Shown here: positions 9,281-18,066 of the stretch, piece after piece | Numbering within the stretch: position 1 is the first letter of the stretch | Layout: the number at the start of each line of letters is the position of its first letter | NCBI GenBank assembly: GCA_017857855.1 | Contig: JAFMCI010000008.1 | Location: forward strand, 1-60,105 | DNA: 60,105 nt | Reading direction: 5' to 3' | Source of the DNA: Bacteroidia bacterium | GTDB taxonomy: Bacteria > Bacteroidota > Bacteroidia > NS11-12g > UBA9320 | Program-made: the position numbers and the translations under genes | Notes under the pieces: model-generated | What the model was told of the DNA's origin: nothing | Databases searched by the model: none | What the model saw: the letters and a program-made list of their open reading frames with translations, nothing else

Positions 9281-9594
9281 TATTTAAACTGACTCAAAAA
9301 AGGGAGGCGCAAAAGTTTTGTTCCTTCCTTTTTGAATTAGTAAAAACCAAGATCACGAAAGATTTAGAGGAAAGTGACCACTTAAAAATACACTTAAATT
9401 ACACCATAAAAGACTGGTCATAAGGACTTAATAGTAACATCCCTTAATTACCGCCAATTGTCTGTTGACAACTCACTGTACAACTTCGTATTCATCCACT
9501 AGTTTTGCGAAATAAAAAAAAGAACTATCGGTATTTCTAAAATATGTTGAGACTAACTTAACAACACCGATCAAAAAAAAACAAACATATCTTC
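9281..9594. other. 314-base intergenic region after trxB
   Basis: Holds the trxB terminator at its left end and the leader of the lysozyme-fold gene at its right. The middle is AT-rich, and I see no small gene, RNA or repeat in it. An open frame crossing 9214-9423 overlaps trxB in another frame and has no coding character. Confidence 0.6.
9297..9334 (+). terminator. Rho-independent terminator of trxB
   Basis: The arms 9297-9307 and 9323-9333 pair over 11 positions with one G-T wobble. An inner CAAAA/TTTTG stem extends the hairpin, and the 3' arm ends in five T. It starts 16 bases after the trxB stop codon. Confidence 0.6.
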
Positions 9595-10143
9595 ATGAAA
9601 AATTTGAGTAAACACATCATAATGGTTATTTCATTGGTATTTATACTAATAGCAACCAGTTTTGTGAACAGACAAAGCGAGAAAAAAAGATTAATAAGAG
9701 AATTAGCGGTAGCTGAACTAAAGAAAGGTGAAATCGAAGTTAAATCTAAATCAGTTTTAGAAGTAGCCGATTCTATATGCCAAGAAGCAGGAGTACCTTT
9801 TGAACTAGTTAAACAAATAGGTCAAAACGAAAGCGGTTGGAGATACATCAAAAACAGCAATGGGGGAACAGATCACGGAGACTTGCAAGTTATAGATATT
9901 ACTTATTGGCATTATTATAAAAAACTAGGATTATCAGGTGGTAAAACACGTCGAAACTACCTTAAAGTAGCTATTTACTATCTCAAAGACTTACATAACA
10001 AGTACAACAGCTGGGAAAAAGCCAGATTTGCCTACGGACGTGGAAGTTGGAGAAATTCAACAACATGGACCCCACTTGAAAAAAAGTTTATGAGCAAAAT
10101 AGATTTTAGCCGTTTTGATGCCAAACCTAAATCAATAAAATAG
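9595..10143 (+). CDS. Membrane-anchored lytic-transglycosylase-like (lysozyme fold) protein
   Basis: A 182-residue protein with an N-terminal hydrophobic segment (about 8-24) that acts as signal or anchor. A single SLT-type domain spans about 55-165. The presumed catalytic glutamate is E79 in GQNESGW, followed by the family pattern DHGDLQVI (a variant of the usual G-x-x-Q-h) and AIYYLKDL with FAYGRGSW. Such enzymes cleave peptidoglycan glycan strands. The domain is short and lacks a substrate-binding LysM repeat. It stands alone, with lysA convergent 37 bases downstream. Confidence 0.7.
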   Translation: MKNLSKHIIMVISLVFILIATSFVNRQSEKKRLIRELAVAELKKGEIEVKSKSVLEVADSICQEAGVPFELVKQIGQNESGWRYIKNSNGGTDHGDLQVIDITYWHYYKKLGLSGGKTRRNYLKVAIYYLKDLHNKYNSWEKARFAYGRGSWRNSTTWTPLEKKFMSKIDFSRFDAKPKSIK

Positions 10144-10180
10144 GTTGGAAGAGCACTCCAAAAAAACTACTAACGAATAC

Positions 10181-11413
10181 TTATAACTCCAACTCTAACT
10201 GATTTTGGAGAATATAGGCTAGATCTTCACGCTTTCTTATCAAATATGCTTTTTTCTTATAGATCATAACCTCTGCAGGACGTGGTCTTGAGTTATAATT
10301 ACTACTCATACTAAAACCATAGGCTCCCGCATTGTGAATAGCTAAAATATCACCAACACGTACTTCATTTAAACGTCTATCAAAGCCAAATGTGTCAGAC
10401 TCACATATGTAACCAACTATAGAATAAATACGATCTGTACCTTTAGGATTCGATATATTCACAATATGGTGATACGCACCATACATCATTGGACGTAATA
10501 AGTGATTTTGACCTGAATTTACTCCCGCAAATACGGTAGAAGTAGTTTGCTTAACCACATTCACATCTACCAGTAAAAATCCTGCATTACTTACTAAAAA
10601 CTTACCGGGTTCAAACCAAAGTTGTAAATCTCTTCCGTAACTTTTGCAAAACTCCTTAAAACTGGCCACAATCTCTGCTCCTATTTTTTCTACATCTGCA
10701 GTTACGTCCCCTTCGCGATACTTCACTTTAAAACCACTTCCAAAGTCCATAAATTCTAACTCAGGAAATGAATTAGCAGCCTCATAAAGCAATTTAGCCC
10801 CACGTAAAAATACATCTGCATCTAGAATATCACTACCTGTGTGCATGTGTAAACCGTTTACTTTAATTCCGTAATTTTCTACAATACGCTTAATATGAGG
10901 AACTTGATATATACTTATACCAAACTTAGAATCAATGTGACCCACTGAAATATGACTATTACCTCCCGCCATAATGTGAGGATTAAGCCTTATGCAGCAA
11001 GGCACTTTACCACCAAACTCACTTCCAAATCGTTCTAAAGTACTTAACTCATCGATATTAATAATAAGTCCTAACTCTACGGCTTGTCTTATCTCATCAA
11101 AACCAATACAGTTTGGCGTAAACAAAATCTCACTGGGTTCGTAACCTGCTTGTATACCTGTTCTTGCTTCTTCTAAGGAAACGGTATCTAGACCCGCTCC
11201 TTCTTTTTTTAGAAGTTTGAGTATACTTATATTGGTGAGTGCTTTGCACGCATACTTTAAATGTACATCTACCCCTGAAAAAGCATTTTTAAGTTGGTGA
11301 TAATTAGCTACTATTTGATCTGCGTCATAAACGTAAAGTGGACTCCCAAATTCTTTTGCCACGCTTAATAAATCTACCCCTCCGAGAGTGTATCCTTTTG
11401 ATGTTAATTCCAT
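10181..11413 (-). CDS. lysA: Diaminopimelate decarboxylase
   Basis: A 410-residue PLP enzyme that makes L-lysine from meso-diaminopimelate. Visible motifs are the PLP-binding lysine in YACKA (K57), HMHTGSD, GSGFKV, FEPGKF, and the dimer-active-site CESDTFGFDR. Its length is normal. It is transcribed alone with a roughly 200-base leader, if the promoter at 11623-11630 is real. Neighbouring genes are not lysine-related. Confidence 0.93.
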   Translation of the reverse strand: MELTSKGYTLGGVDLLSVAKEFGSPLYVYDADQIVANYHQLKNAFSGVDVHLKYACKALTNISILKLLKKEGAGLDTVSLEEARTGIQAGYEPSEILFTPNCIGFDEIRQAVELGLIINIDELSTLERFGSEFGGKVPCCIRLNPHIMAGGNSHISVGHIDSKFGISIYQVPHIKRIVENYGIKVNGLHMHTGSDILDADVFLRGAKLLYEAANSFPELEFMDFGSGFKVKYREGDVTADVEKIGAEIVASFKEFCKSYGRDLQLWFEPGKFLVSNAGFLLVDVNVVKQTTSTVFAGVNSGQNHLLRPMMYGAYHHIVNISNPKGTDRIYSIVGYICESDTFGFDRRLNEVRVGDILAIHNAGAYGFSMSSNYNSRPRPAEVMIYKKKAYLIRKREDLAYILQNQLELEL

Positions 11414-11611
11414 TCTTATATTCTTATCCTATTTTAGCTAACTTGTATTCTTAGTGCCACTTTACCTAAGCTATGTACAACATATATTTTTCATTATTGT
11501 TTACCTTATTTACGTGCACTATCCTTTAATAATAAATTGAAAATGTAAATAAATTTGATCGTTAAACACGGTTTGTCCATTCATCTTAAATTTCCCAAAT
11601 ATTTTATCTAC

Positions 11612-11630
11612 TAAAAGGAGTGCAAGAATA
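11612..11630 (-). promoter_or_regulatory. Candidate lysA promoter with tRNA-type start sequence
   Basis: On the minus strand the sequence reads TATTCTTGCACTCCTTTTA. The first eight bases (11623-11630) are one mismatch from TAnnTTTG. The following GCACTCCTTTTA matches the start region of both tRNA transcription units in this window. Transcription would run toward lysA with a leader of about 200 bases. No better promoter is visible nearer to lysA. Confidence 0.45.
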
Positions 11631-11650
11631 AAATACTAAATGGATAAAAA

Positions 11651-13951
11651 CTAGAATGGAAAACCAATACCAAAATTAATTGCTGTATTGTTACTTATCC
11701 ACTTGGCTGATGCAAAATCTTGGATGACCCATCTATTACCCTCTAGTTTTGAAGGATCGTGTAAGGCAATTCCCCAATCTGTTCTGAAAATGATGTAGGT
11801 AAAATCAAACCGCAAGCCAAAGCCTGTATTCATGGCAATCTCTTTATAAAATCTATTCCACTTTAATTCAGCATTGGGAAAGCTTTCATCTTTCCTAAAG
11901 TTCCAAATATTTCCGGCATCTATAAATAATGCACCATTTAAGAATTTGTCTACGATGTCAAATCTATACTCAATACTACCTTGTAAGGCAAATTCTCCTG
12001 TTTTTTCAATTGTTATATCGCTGCTAGAATCGCTGTAACTCCCTGGACCAATGCTTCTAGCTCTCCAGGCTCTTAAACTATTGCCTCCCCCTACGAAAAA
12101 ACGACGTTCAAAAGGCAAAAACAAAGTATTGCCATAAGGCAGCCCCGCTCCTACATAACCTCGGTAGGCTAAAGAATTATTCTCGTTTATAACATTGGTT
12201 AAGATAATATTAAAATCAGATCGAGCATACTGAGCGTATTTAACATTAAATATTTCCTTATTGGCACTGTAGTCACCTTTTATTTGATTAAAATACAATG
12301 AGGCTAGATTACCAGATAACTCTACAGGATTTGACCGAATTTGTAAGAAATAATTGGGATTCTTGTCCCTATTACTCCAGTACAAAGAGGTAAGAGGACC
12401 TGCAACTATATTATTAGTTAAAAGCTGTTCTGTGTAATAACGTGTACTAGGATCTAGCGAAAGTAAGAAATCTGCATCTACACTTGACTGATTTATACTA
12501 AGCCTAAAAGGTGTTATACCAAAGGACGTGCGTCCTTTGGTAAACGCATAAGTAAACGTTAAGGGTATTACTTTTCTAGTAAAATTCTTATTCTGATCAA
12601 AAATTATTGAAGTGTTAATTTTAGTACTTTTTTTAATTAAAACTTGGCTAAATTTTTTACGCTCAAAGTATATCAAAGAAGGAATAACCAACTCTGCATT
12701 TAGACTCTGTCTAAAACTGGTAAAAGAGCCCTGATTATCTTTTTTTATTTGTGTTTCTAGTGCCGTATATGAGGTGAGATTAAAAGATTCTGCTCCGCCA
12801 AAAACATTACGGTTTATAAGTGACAAATTATTAGCAATACCAAAACTATTATTATTGGTTTCTAACCCTAAATTTTGTTGCGTATAAATAGCTTGTGGCT
12901 CAATTACAAAATCATGTTTTTTGGTGGTTTTTAAAAGAATTACGACATCAAGCCTAGTTAAACTATCTTCTAACGAAGGATTAAACCTAATGGTCACAAA
13001 GCTGAACAATCCCATAGACAACAGGTTAGAATATGTTTTTTGAACCAAATCAGCATTGTACACGTCTGAAGGCCTAAAAATGATATTCTTTGCTAAAACA
13101 GTTGGCTTTATTTTATAATCGCCTTCTAAAAATTGTAATCTATCGTATATAAGCGTATCCGTAAATATCGAGTCTCCTATTAAAACCTTTACACTATTTA
13201 TAGTTTGCTGATAATGTGGATTTAAATTTTTGTTATTCCTGATATTAACCACCACATCAGCGCTTTGCTGTGACTGATTGGTATCAATTTGAAAATCAAC
13301 AAATGAATTATTGAAGTAAAAATAGCCGTTATTTCTAAGTAGTTCTGTAATACGACTTCTTTCATCTTCTATTTTATCAAAATCGATTCGTTGATCTTTT
13401 TTTAATATTTGTTGATTGAATGTTTGCTTAAGTAAATCTGATATTCCCTTGGAAGCTGAATTATAGGAAAGACTATTGATTACGGTATAGTTATTTAGCT
13501 TCACCTGATACGTTACGAATGCCCTTTTCTTGAAAATCTTACGTGGGGTTATGTGATAACTTACGGTATTATTCAAAAAACCTTTGCTAAAATAGTAGTC
13601 AGAGAGCCTGGTAGCCGAAAGATCCATTTTATTGGTATCAATAAGCACGGGAGCTTCTCCCACATTTTCAGCAAGTTTACGCAGCCAAGGTTGTTTCTTA
13701 CGTATGCCCAAACCTTTTTTTCCGTACTGATAAGCCCAAAGATGAAACTTCACAAACCCAAGTAACTTTCTATTGGGTTTTTGCTTAAGGCTGGAGCGTT
13801 CATCTGTTAAGTTAACTCCATGATCATCTATACGTTCTATCTTATTTTTAACCAAAAGATACTCTCCCTCAGGCACAATACGTGTAATATTACACGCAGT
13901 ATTACCGAGTACAGTAAAAAGTATGAGACAATATTTTAGTTTTGTATTCAA
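11651..13951 (-). CDS. tamL: TamL-type BamA/TamA-family outer-membrane lipoprotein
   Basis: A 766-residue protein with a lipoprotein signal (lipobox GNTAC, Cys20) followed by ITRIVPEGEYLL, the signature opening of Bacteroidota TamL. POTRA-like repeats fill about residues 40-370. A 16-strand barrel follows, with FVGGGNSLRAWRARSIGPGS in the strand 11-14 region, ending IRFDFT...INFGIGFPF-like strands. It is likely an outer-membrane assembly partner of a TamB-like protein. The only possible start is TTG at 13951, because a TGA lies four codons upstream and no ATG is near. It is divergent from the RNA methyltransferase gene with 14 bases between start codons. Confidence 0.85.
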   Translation of the reverse strand: MNTKLKYCLILFTVLGNTACNITRIVPEGEYLLVKNKIERIDDHGVNLTDERSSLKQKPNRKLLGFVKFHLWAYQYGKKGLGIRKKQPWLRKLAENVGEAPVLIDTNKMDLSATRLSDYYFSKGFLNNTVSYHITPRKIFKKRAFVTYQVKLNNYTVINSLSYNSASKGISDLLKQTFNQQILKKDQRIDFDKIEDERSRITELLRNNGYFYFNNSFVDFQIDTNQSQQSADVVVNIRNNKNLNPHYQQTINSVKVLIGDSIFTDTLIYDRLQFLEGDYKIKPTVLAKNIIFRPSDVYNADLVQKTYSNLLSMGLFSFVTIRFNPSLEDSLTRLDVVILLKTTKKHDFVIEPQAIYTQQNLGLETNNNSFGIANNLSLINRNVFGGAESFNLTSYTALETQIKKDNQGSFTSFRQSLNAELVIPSLIYFERKKFSQVLIKKSTKINTSIIFDQNKNFTRKVIPLTFTYAFTKGRTSFGITPFRLSINQSSVDADFLLSLDPSTRYYTEQLLTNNIVAGPLTSLYWSNRDKNPNYFLQIRSNPVELSGNLASLYFNQIKGDYSANKEIFNVKYAQYARSDFNIILTNVINENNSLAYRGYVGAGLPYGNTLFLPFERRFFVGGGNSLRAWRARSIGPGSYSDSSSDITIEKTGEFALQGSIEYRFDIVDKFLNGALFIDAGNIWNFRKDESFPNAELKWNRFYKEIAMNTGFGLRFDFTYIIFRTDWGIALHDPSKLEGNRWVIQDFASAKWISNNTAINFGIGFPF
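13937..13944 (+). promoter_or_regulatory. -7 promoter box of the TrmH-family gene, inside tamL
   Basis: TAGTTTTG is a perfect TAnnTTTG match 21 bases before the TTG start at 13966. It lies within the first codons of tamL on the other strand. No clear -33 TTG is visible. Confidence 0.55.
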
Positions 13952-13965
13952 ATTAAGAAGTCAAA

Positions 13966-14685
13966 TTGCCAAGCAAAGCTAAATTAAAACTGTACCAACA
14001 ACTAACCAGCAAAAAGTTTCGTCAAAAGTATGGTCTATTTGTCGTAGAAGGGTTAAAATCTGTTAATGAATTAACCCAAAGCAATTGGCCTGTGGAGACT
14101 ATACTGTGCACTCCTGCTTTTTTGGAGCGATACGGAGAGCAAATAGACTTCACATTTGACCTGATAAGCAGCGAAGAATTTGCTGCTACATCGCACTTAA
14201 CCAACCCCCAAGAAATACTTGCAATTGCTAAGTTTCATGACACCAATGCGACTACTTCTCAATGGCAAATAGCCTTAGACGGAATAAACGATCCTGGTAA
14301 TTTAGGTACCATTATCAGAATTGCAGATTGGTATGGCATAAATACTATTTACTGCAGTGAGAATACTGTGGAATTTTATAATAGCAAGGTTATTCAAAGT
14401 ACTATGGGTTCATTTTTAAGGGTAAAAGTAATAGAAGGAAATCTTAGTGAACTCTTAGAAGGAAAAGATGTGTTTGCTACATTACTTAACGGAGAGAGCA
14501 TTAGAAGCATAGACAAGCCAACTAAAGGCGTTATTCTCATCGGTAACGAAGCAAATGGAATCGAACCTACTACTTTAGATGCCATCAAACATACGGCCAT
14601 TACTATACCAGGTAGTGGTAATACTGAAAGCCTAAACGCTGCAATGGCAACCGCCATATGTTGTGAGCGATTAGTCGCTGAATGA
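13966..14685 (+). CDS. TrmH/SpoU-family RNA 2'-O-methyltransferase
   Basis: A 239-residue SPOUT-fold methyltransferase using S-adenosylmethionine. The N-terminal substrate-binding domain has FVVEGLKSV. The catalytic part has the three SpoU motifs: NDPGNLGTIIRIADW, LIGNEANGI and SLNAAMATAI. Such enzymes methylate ribose in rRNA or tRNA, but the exact target cannot be told from sequence. The start must be TTG at 13966, because TAA lies four codons upstream and no ATG follows closely. It shares a compact head-to-head promoter region with tamL. Confidence 0.88.
   Translation: MPSKAKLKLYQQLTSKKFRQKYGLFVVEGLKSVNELTQSNWPVETILCTPAFLERYGEQIDFTFDLISSEEFAATSHLTNPQEILAIAKFHDTNATTSQWQIALDGINDPGNLGTIIRIADWYGINTIYCSENTVEFYNSKVIQSTMGSFLRVKVIEGNLSELLEGKDVFATLLNGESIRSIDKPTKGVILIGNEANGIEPTTLDAIKHTAITIPGSGNTESLNAAMATAICCERLVAE
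13974..14001 (-). promoter_or_regulatory. Promoter of tamL, inside the TrmH-family gene
   Basis: On the minus strand a TTG (13999-14001), 17 bases and a perfect TAGCTTTG (13974-13981) match the Bacteroidota -33/-7 pattern. The -7 box ends 22 bases before the tamL start and lies inside the opposing coding region. Confidence 0.6.
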
Positions 14686-14891
14686 TTATAGACAATAAAT
14701 TGCTGATCCATTTATTTAATTTTATTTAAATAATCAGTCGTAAATTCTCCTATTTCATCAGGCCGCTATAGCATTACTATTGTGTAAAAAAATCCCTTTT
14801 CTCAATTTAGGGCATAACACATTGCTCAATCAATAATTTGAATCCTGTATAATCTCGAGCTAAATTTAACTTAGCACACTTTAAAAAGGAC

Positions 14892-14923
14892 AAAAAAAAA
14901 GGCCTAGCTAATGCTAAACCTTT
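14892..14923 (-). terminator. Terminator of the tRNA operon
   Basis: Read on the minus strand, arms 14913-14923 and 14898-14908 pair over 11 positions with two G-T wobbles, loop ATTA. The 3' arm is followed by a run of T. It lies directly after tRNA-Pro. Confidence 0.65.
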
Positions 14924-14934
14924 GATTTTAATAG

Positions 14935-15008
14935 TCGGGGTGGCAGGATTCGAACCTACGACCTCCTGCTCCCAAAGCAGGCGCGATACCGGGCTACGCT
15001 ACACCCCG
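14935..15008 (-). tRNA. tRNA-Pro (anticodon UGG)
   Basis: A 74-base cloverleaf. The 7-base acceptor stem is CGGGGTG with CACCCCG and discriminator A. The anticodon loop TTTGGGA gives UGG, and the T-arm is GTTCGAATC. No CCA is encoded. Last gene of a three-tRNA unit. Confidence 0.95.
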
Positions 15009-15087
15009 AGGTGTATAATGAGTTGTCTATAAATTGGGATTAGACAACCCAAGCACTTATTTAAAGTTTAAACCTTAAAAAGTGATG

Positions 15088-15161
15088 TGGTCCCACCAGG
15101 ACTCGAACCTGGAACCTACGGTTTAGAAAACCGTTGCTCTATCCGGTTGAGCTATGGAACC
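15088..15161 (-). tRNA. tRNA-Arg (anticodon UCU)
   Basis: A 74-base cloverleaf with acceptor stem GGTTCCA/TGGGACC (one T-G pair). The anticodon loop TTTCTAA gives UCU, and the T-loop is GTTCGAGTC. Discriminator A, no encoded CCA. Confidence 0.95.
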
Positions 15162-15208
15162 ATTAACAATTGGTATTCAAAGAACATATCTTATACCTTT
15201 TCTCTATG

Positions 15209-15296
15209 CGGTGGGTCCGGGATTCGAACCCGGGGTACCCTTGAGAGGTACGGCAGTTTAGCAAACTACTGGTTTAAGCCGCTCACCCAACCCACC
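15209..15296 (-). tRNA. tRNA-Ser (anticodon GCU)
   Basis: An 88-base class II tRNA with acceptor stem GGTGGGT/ACCCACC and discriminator G. The anticodon loop TTGCTAA gives GCU, with a long variable arm and T-loop GTTCGAATC. First gene of the operon. Confidence 0.95.
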
Positions 15297-15297
15297 C

Positions 15298-15318
15298 TTT
15301 TAAAGGAGTGCAAAAATA
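15298..15318 (-). promoter_or_regulatory. Promoter and start region of the tRNA operon
   Basis: Minus strand: a perfect -7 box TATTTTTG (15311-15318) followed by CACTCCTTTAAAA just before tRNA-Ser. The same TTTGCACTCCTTTAAAA block stands before tRNA-Cys at 52644. Confidence 0.7.
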
Positions 15319-15444
15319 ACCAGATTTTTATATTCAGAAATCTTTTTTTAATAATTTTTCAGAATTATTAAATCCTTTATAAACACGTCATTTTTTCATG
15401 TGTTTGCGGACTATTTGAAAATTTATATTTAACCTTGAGCCCTA

Positions 15445-18048
15445 ATGGCAGCTAAACAAAATAACGATTACATCTTTAGAAATATGAAGGTGTATAGCTC
15501 TACAGAATGGCTAGCAGACAATAAGAAAAAGTATCGCTCTGTTTTTGACAAAAATGAGAGTACATATGTTTATACCGAATTTTCATTTTTCAATTTAAAT
15601 TTTAAAAAGAAAGATTGGGATATCAAACTGAATTTAATCTGTCGAAATGCTAATAAAGTCGAAGTATGTAGATTAGTTTGTGACAGAACAATATCTAAGA
15701 ATAGTAACCTCATTTTTATTAGGGAAGGCTGGGGAACCTTTAATAAAGGAGCATATTGGGACACGGGAACATACACTTGGTCTGCAGAAATAGATGGCGA
15801 TGTTATTGCTGAAAAAAACTTCTACATACAAGATATAGGAATAATAACACCCAAACATAATCCTTATTTCGATATCAAATCTATTCACTTCTACGAAGGC
15901 CCTTTTGACAATGTAAAAGAACCCAATAGAAGCTACTTTGAGCAATTTAGTGAACAAGAATCTCGCTACATCTACGCTGAAATAACTGCGGTAAACAAAA
16001 CGAAGAATGTAAATTTCTGGAGTTGTGAAATGATTTTTAATTTTTTCACAGAAACGAACCTGCTCAAAGGAACCATGACTAAACTAACGTTTGTTTATGA
16101 ACAAGACAATGAGTTTACTATGACCGTTGGTTGGGGAGCAGATAAACCAGGATGTTGGCTTACCGGCAAATACTACCTAGATATTATGTTTATGGACACA
16201 TTGATTCAGCGAAAATCTTTCCAGATAGGACAAGATTTCGTAGAATATGTGTTAAAAGACGACGGTGGCATTAAAAAACCGACAGCTGCTAGCCCCTTTG
16301 TAAACACTAAAACTACTATCGAAAACACCCTTGGTGAACTAGATGACCTTATCGGTCTAAATAGTGTGAAAGACAGAATAAAAGAATATGCTAACTACTT
16401 AGAATTCATATCTCTACGGCAAGATAAAGGATTGGCAGAGGAAGATAAAATCAACCTGAATTGTGTTTTTAAAGGCAATCCAGGCACTGGTAAAACAACC
16501 ATAGCACGCAAATTAGGCAAGATATATAAACAACTTGGCTTGCTCAGTAAAGGTCACGTACACGAAGTGGATAGAGGAGATCTAGTGGCAGAATTTATAG
16601 GACAAACAGCACCCAAAACAAAAGCGGCTATAAAAAAAGCCGAAGGCGGAATCTTATTTATAGACGAAGCATACTCCTTAGCTAGAAAAGATGACGACAG
16701 CAAAGATTTTGGAAAAGAAGCCATAGAAATACTCCTCAAAGAATTATCTGATGGAAAAGATATAGCCATAATTGCAGCTGGCTATCCAGATGAAATGGAT
16801 ACTTTCTTAGAATCTAATCCCGGCCTAAAATCTAGGTTCAGAATGATTTACGACTTCCCAGACTATGCTCCACAAGAACTAATGGAAATTGCAGAAATAC
16901 ATTCTGCGAAAAAAGGAATCGTTTTTTCCAAAGAAGCCAAAGATCTCTTTTATAAAAAAACGGTGGAAGCATATCGAAACCGAGATCAGTTTTTCGGAAA
17001 TGCGCGTCTCATGGTTTCGCTTATTGAAGAATCTAAATTAAATCTAGGTATTCGTGTTATGGGCACAGATCATCCAGCTGATTTATCTATTGAAGATTTA
17101 TCAACCATTCAGCTTGAAGATATTGAAAAACTAAGCTTAAGTCCTAAATCCGTAATTCCAGATATTCCAATTGATGAAGAGTTACTTGCTCTTTCTTTGA
17201 AAAAACTAGATGGTCTTATTGGCATATCTTCGGTAAAAAAAGAAATAAATAGCCTTGTTAAATTAGTTAGATACTACAAAGAAACAGGCCAAGATGTGCA
17301 GAATAATTTCAGTTTACATTCTGTCTTTACCGGCAATCCAGGTACAGGAAAAACAACAGTAGCACGCATCTTAGCTCAAATTTACAAAGCACTCGGTATA
17401 CTAGAAAAAGGTAATCTAGTAGAATGTGATAGACAATCCTTAATAGGTGGCTATATTGGCCAGACAGCTATCAAAACAGGCGATATTATAGATAAAGCTA
17501 TGGGTGGAGTTCTTTTTATCGACGAAGCATATTCGCTTACAGAAGGTGGTAATTCAGATTACGGGAAAGAAGCTATTGAGATTATCCTCAAGCGTATGGA
17601 AGATTATAGAGGTCAATTTATAGTAATAGCCGCGGGATACACAGATAACATGACGCGTTTCATAGAATCTAATCCAGGTTTAAAATCTCGATTTGATAAG
17701 GTATTTGAGTTTGAAGACTTTGACGGTGAGCTATTATTAGATATAGCGCTTAATCAATTAAGTGACGCTGGTTTTACGCTATCTAAAAACGTTAAAAAAA
17801 GTCTAGCAAGCTTAATAAATCGTATGTATGAATCTAAAGATCAATACTTTGGAAATGGACGTAGTATCCGAAAAATTGTAGAAGCTGCTATTCGCAATCA
17901 ACATCTTAGAATGAGTGAATTGGCTCCCGAAAAACGTACCGCCAAATCTATAAAAAGTTTAATGATAGACGACATAACTAGTATTACCTTTGAAGACAAA
18001 TCAAAACCAGATGTGATTCCTACATTAGGTTTTAGAATAAGCAACTAA
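15445..18048 (+). CDS. Tandem AAA+ ATPase (CbxX/SpoVK-like) with duplicated N-terminal beta domain
   Basis: An 867-residue protein. Residues about 9-128 and 142-262 are two copies of a beta-rich domain, aligning at ES-Y-Y-E and GWG...W-TG-Y...F-I. Two CbxX/SpoVK-type ATPase modules follow at about 290-570 and 590-855. Each has Walker A GNPGTGKTT (near 344 and 630), Walker B LFIDEAYSL, a pore-loop-like IGQTA and an NPGLKSRF arginine-finger region. Both sites look active, suggesting a hexameric remodelling motor with an N-terminal client-binding part. The substrate is unknown. A TAACCTTG box lies 7 bases before the ATG. A glycosyltransferase gene follows after 18 bases. Confidence 0.8.
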   Translation: MAAKQNNDYIFRNMKVYSSTEWLADNKKKYRSVFDKNESTYVYTEFSFFNLNFKKKDWDIKLNLICRNANKVEVCRLVCDRTISKNSNLIFIREGWGTFNKGAYWDTGTYTWSAEIDGDVIAEKNFYIQDIGIITPKHNPYFDIKSIHFYEGPFDNVKEPNRSYFEQFSEQESRYIYAEITAVNKTKNVNFWSCEMIFNFFTETNLLKGTMTKLTFVYEQDNEFTMTVGWGADKPGCWLTGKYYLDIMFMDTLIQRKSFQIGQDFVEYVLKDDGGIKKPTAASPFVNTKTTIENTLGELDDLIGLNSVKDRIKEYANYLEFISLRQDKGLAEEDKINLNCVFKGNPGTGKTTIARKLGKIYKQLGLLSKGHVHEVDRGDLVAEFIGQTAPKTKAAIKKAEGGILFIDEAYSLARKDDDSKDFGKEAIEILLKELSDGKDIAIIAAGYPDEMDTFLESNPGLKSRFRMIYDFPDYAPQELMEIAEIHSAKKGIVFSKEAKDLFYKKTVEAYRNRDQFFGNARLMVSLIEESKLNLGIRVMGTDHPADLSIEDLSTIQLEDIEKLSLSPKSVIPDIPIDEELLALSLKKLDGLIGISSVKKEINSLVKLVRYYKETGQDVQNNFSLHSVFTGNPGTGKTTVARILAQIYKALGILEKGNLVECDRQSLIGGYIGQTAIKTGDIIDKAMGGVLFIDEAYSLTEGGNSDYGKEAIEIILKRMEDYRGQFIVIAAGYTDNMTRFIESNPGLKSRFDKVFEFEDFDGELLLDIALNQLSDAGFTLSKNVKKSLASLINRMYESKDQYFGNGRSIRKIVEAAIRNQHLRMSELAPEKRTAKSIKSLMIDDITSITFEDKSKPDVIPTLGFRISN

Positions 18049-18066
18049 CTAAAACTACATTTTCGA

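Noticed and set aside
9214-9423. 69-codon frame overlapping the trxB 3' end
   Set aside because: It lies in another frame of trxB and runs through its terminator hairpin; the product has no domain or signal.
10144-10180. Hairpin TTGGA...TCCAA between the lysozyme-fold gene and lysA
   Set aside because: Only five paired bases, followed by A on the plus strand and preceded by T on the minus strand, so it does not fit a terminator in either direction.
14394-14711. 105-codon minus-strand frame inside the TrmH-family gene
   Set aside because: Antisense shadow of conserved SpoU motifs; no independent promoter or start context.
15087-15371. 94-codon open frame across the tRNA cluster
   Set aside because: It is the antisense and sense reading through tRNA-Arg and tRNA-Ser; the tRNA cloverleaves explain the sequence fully.
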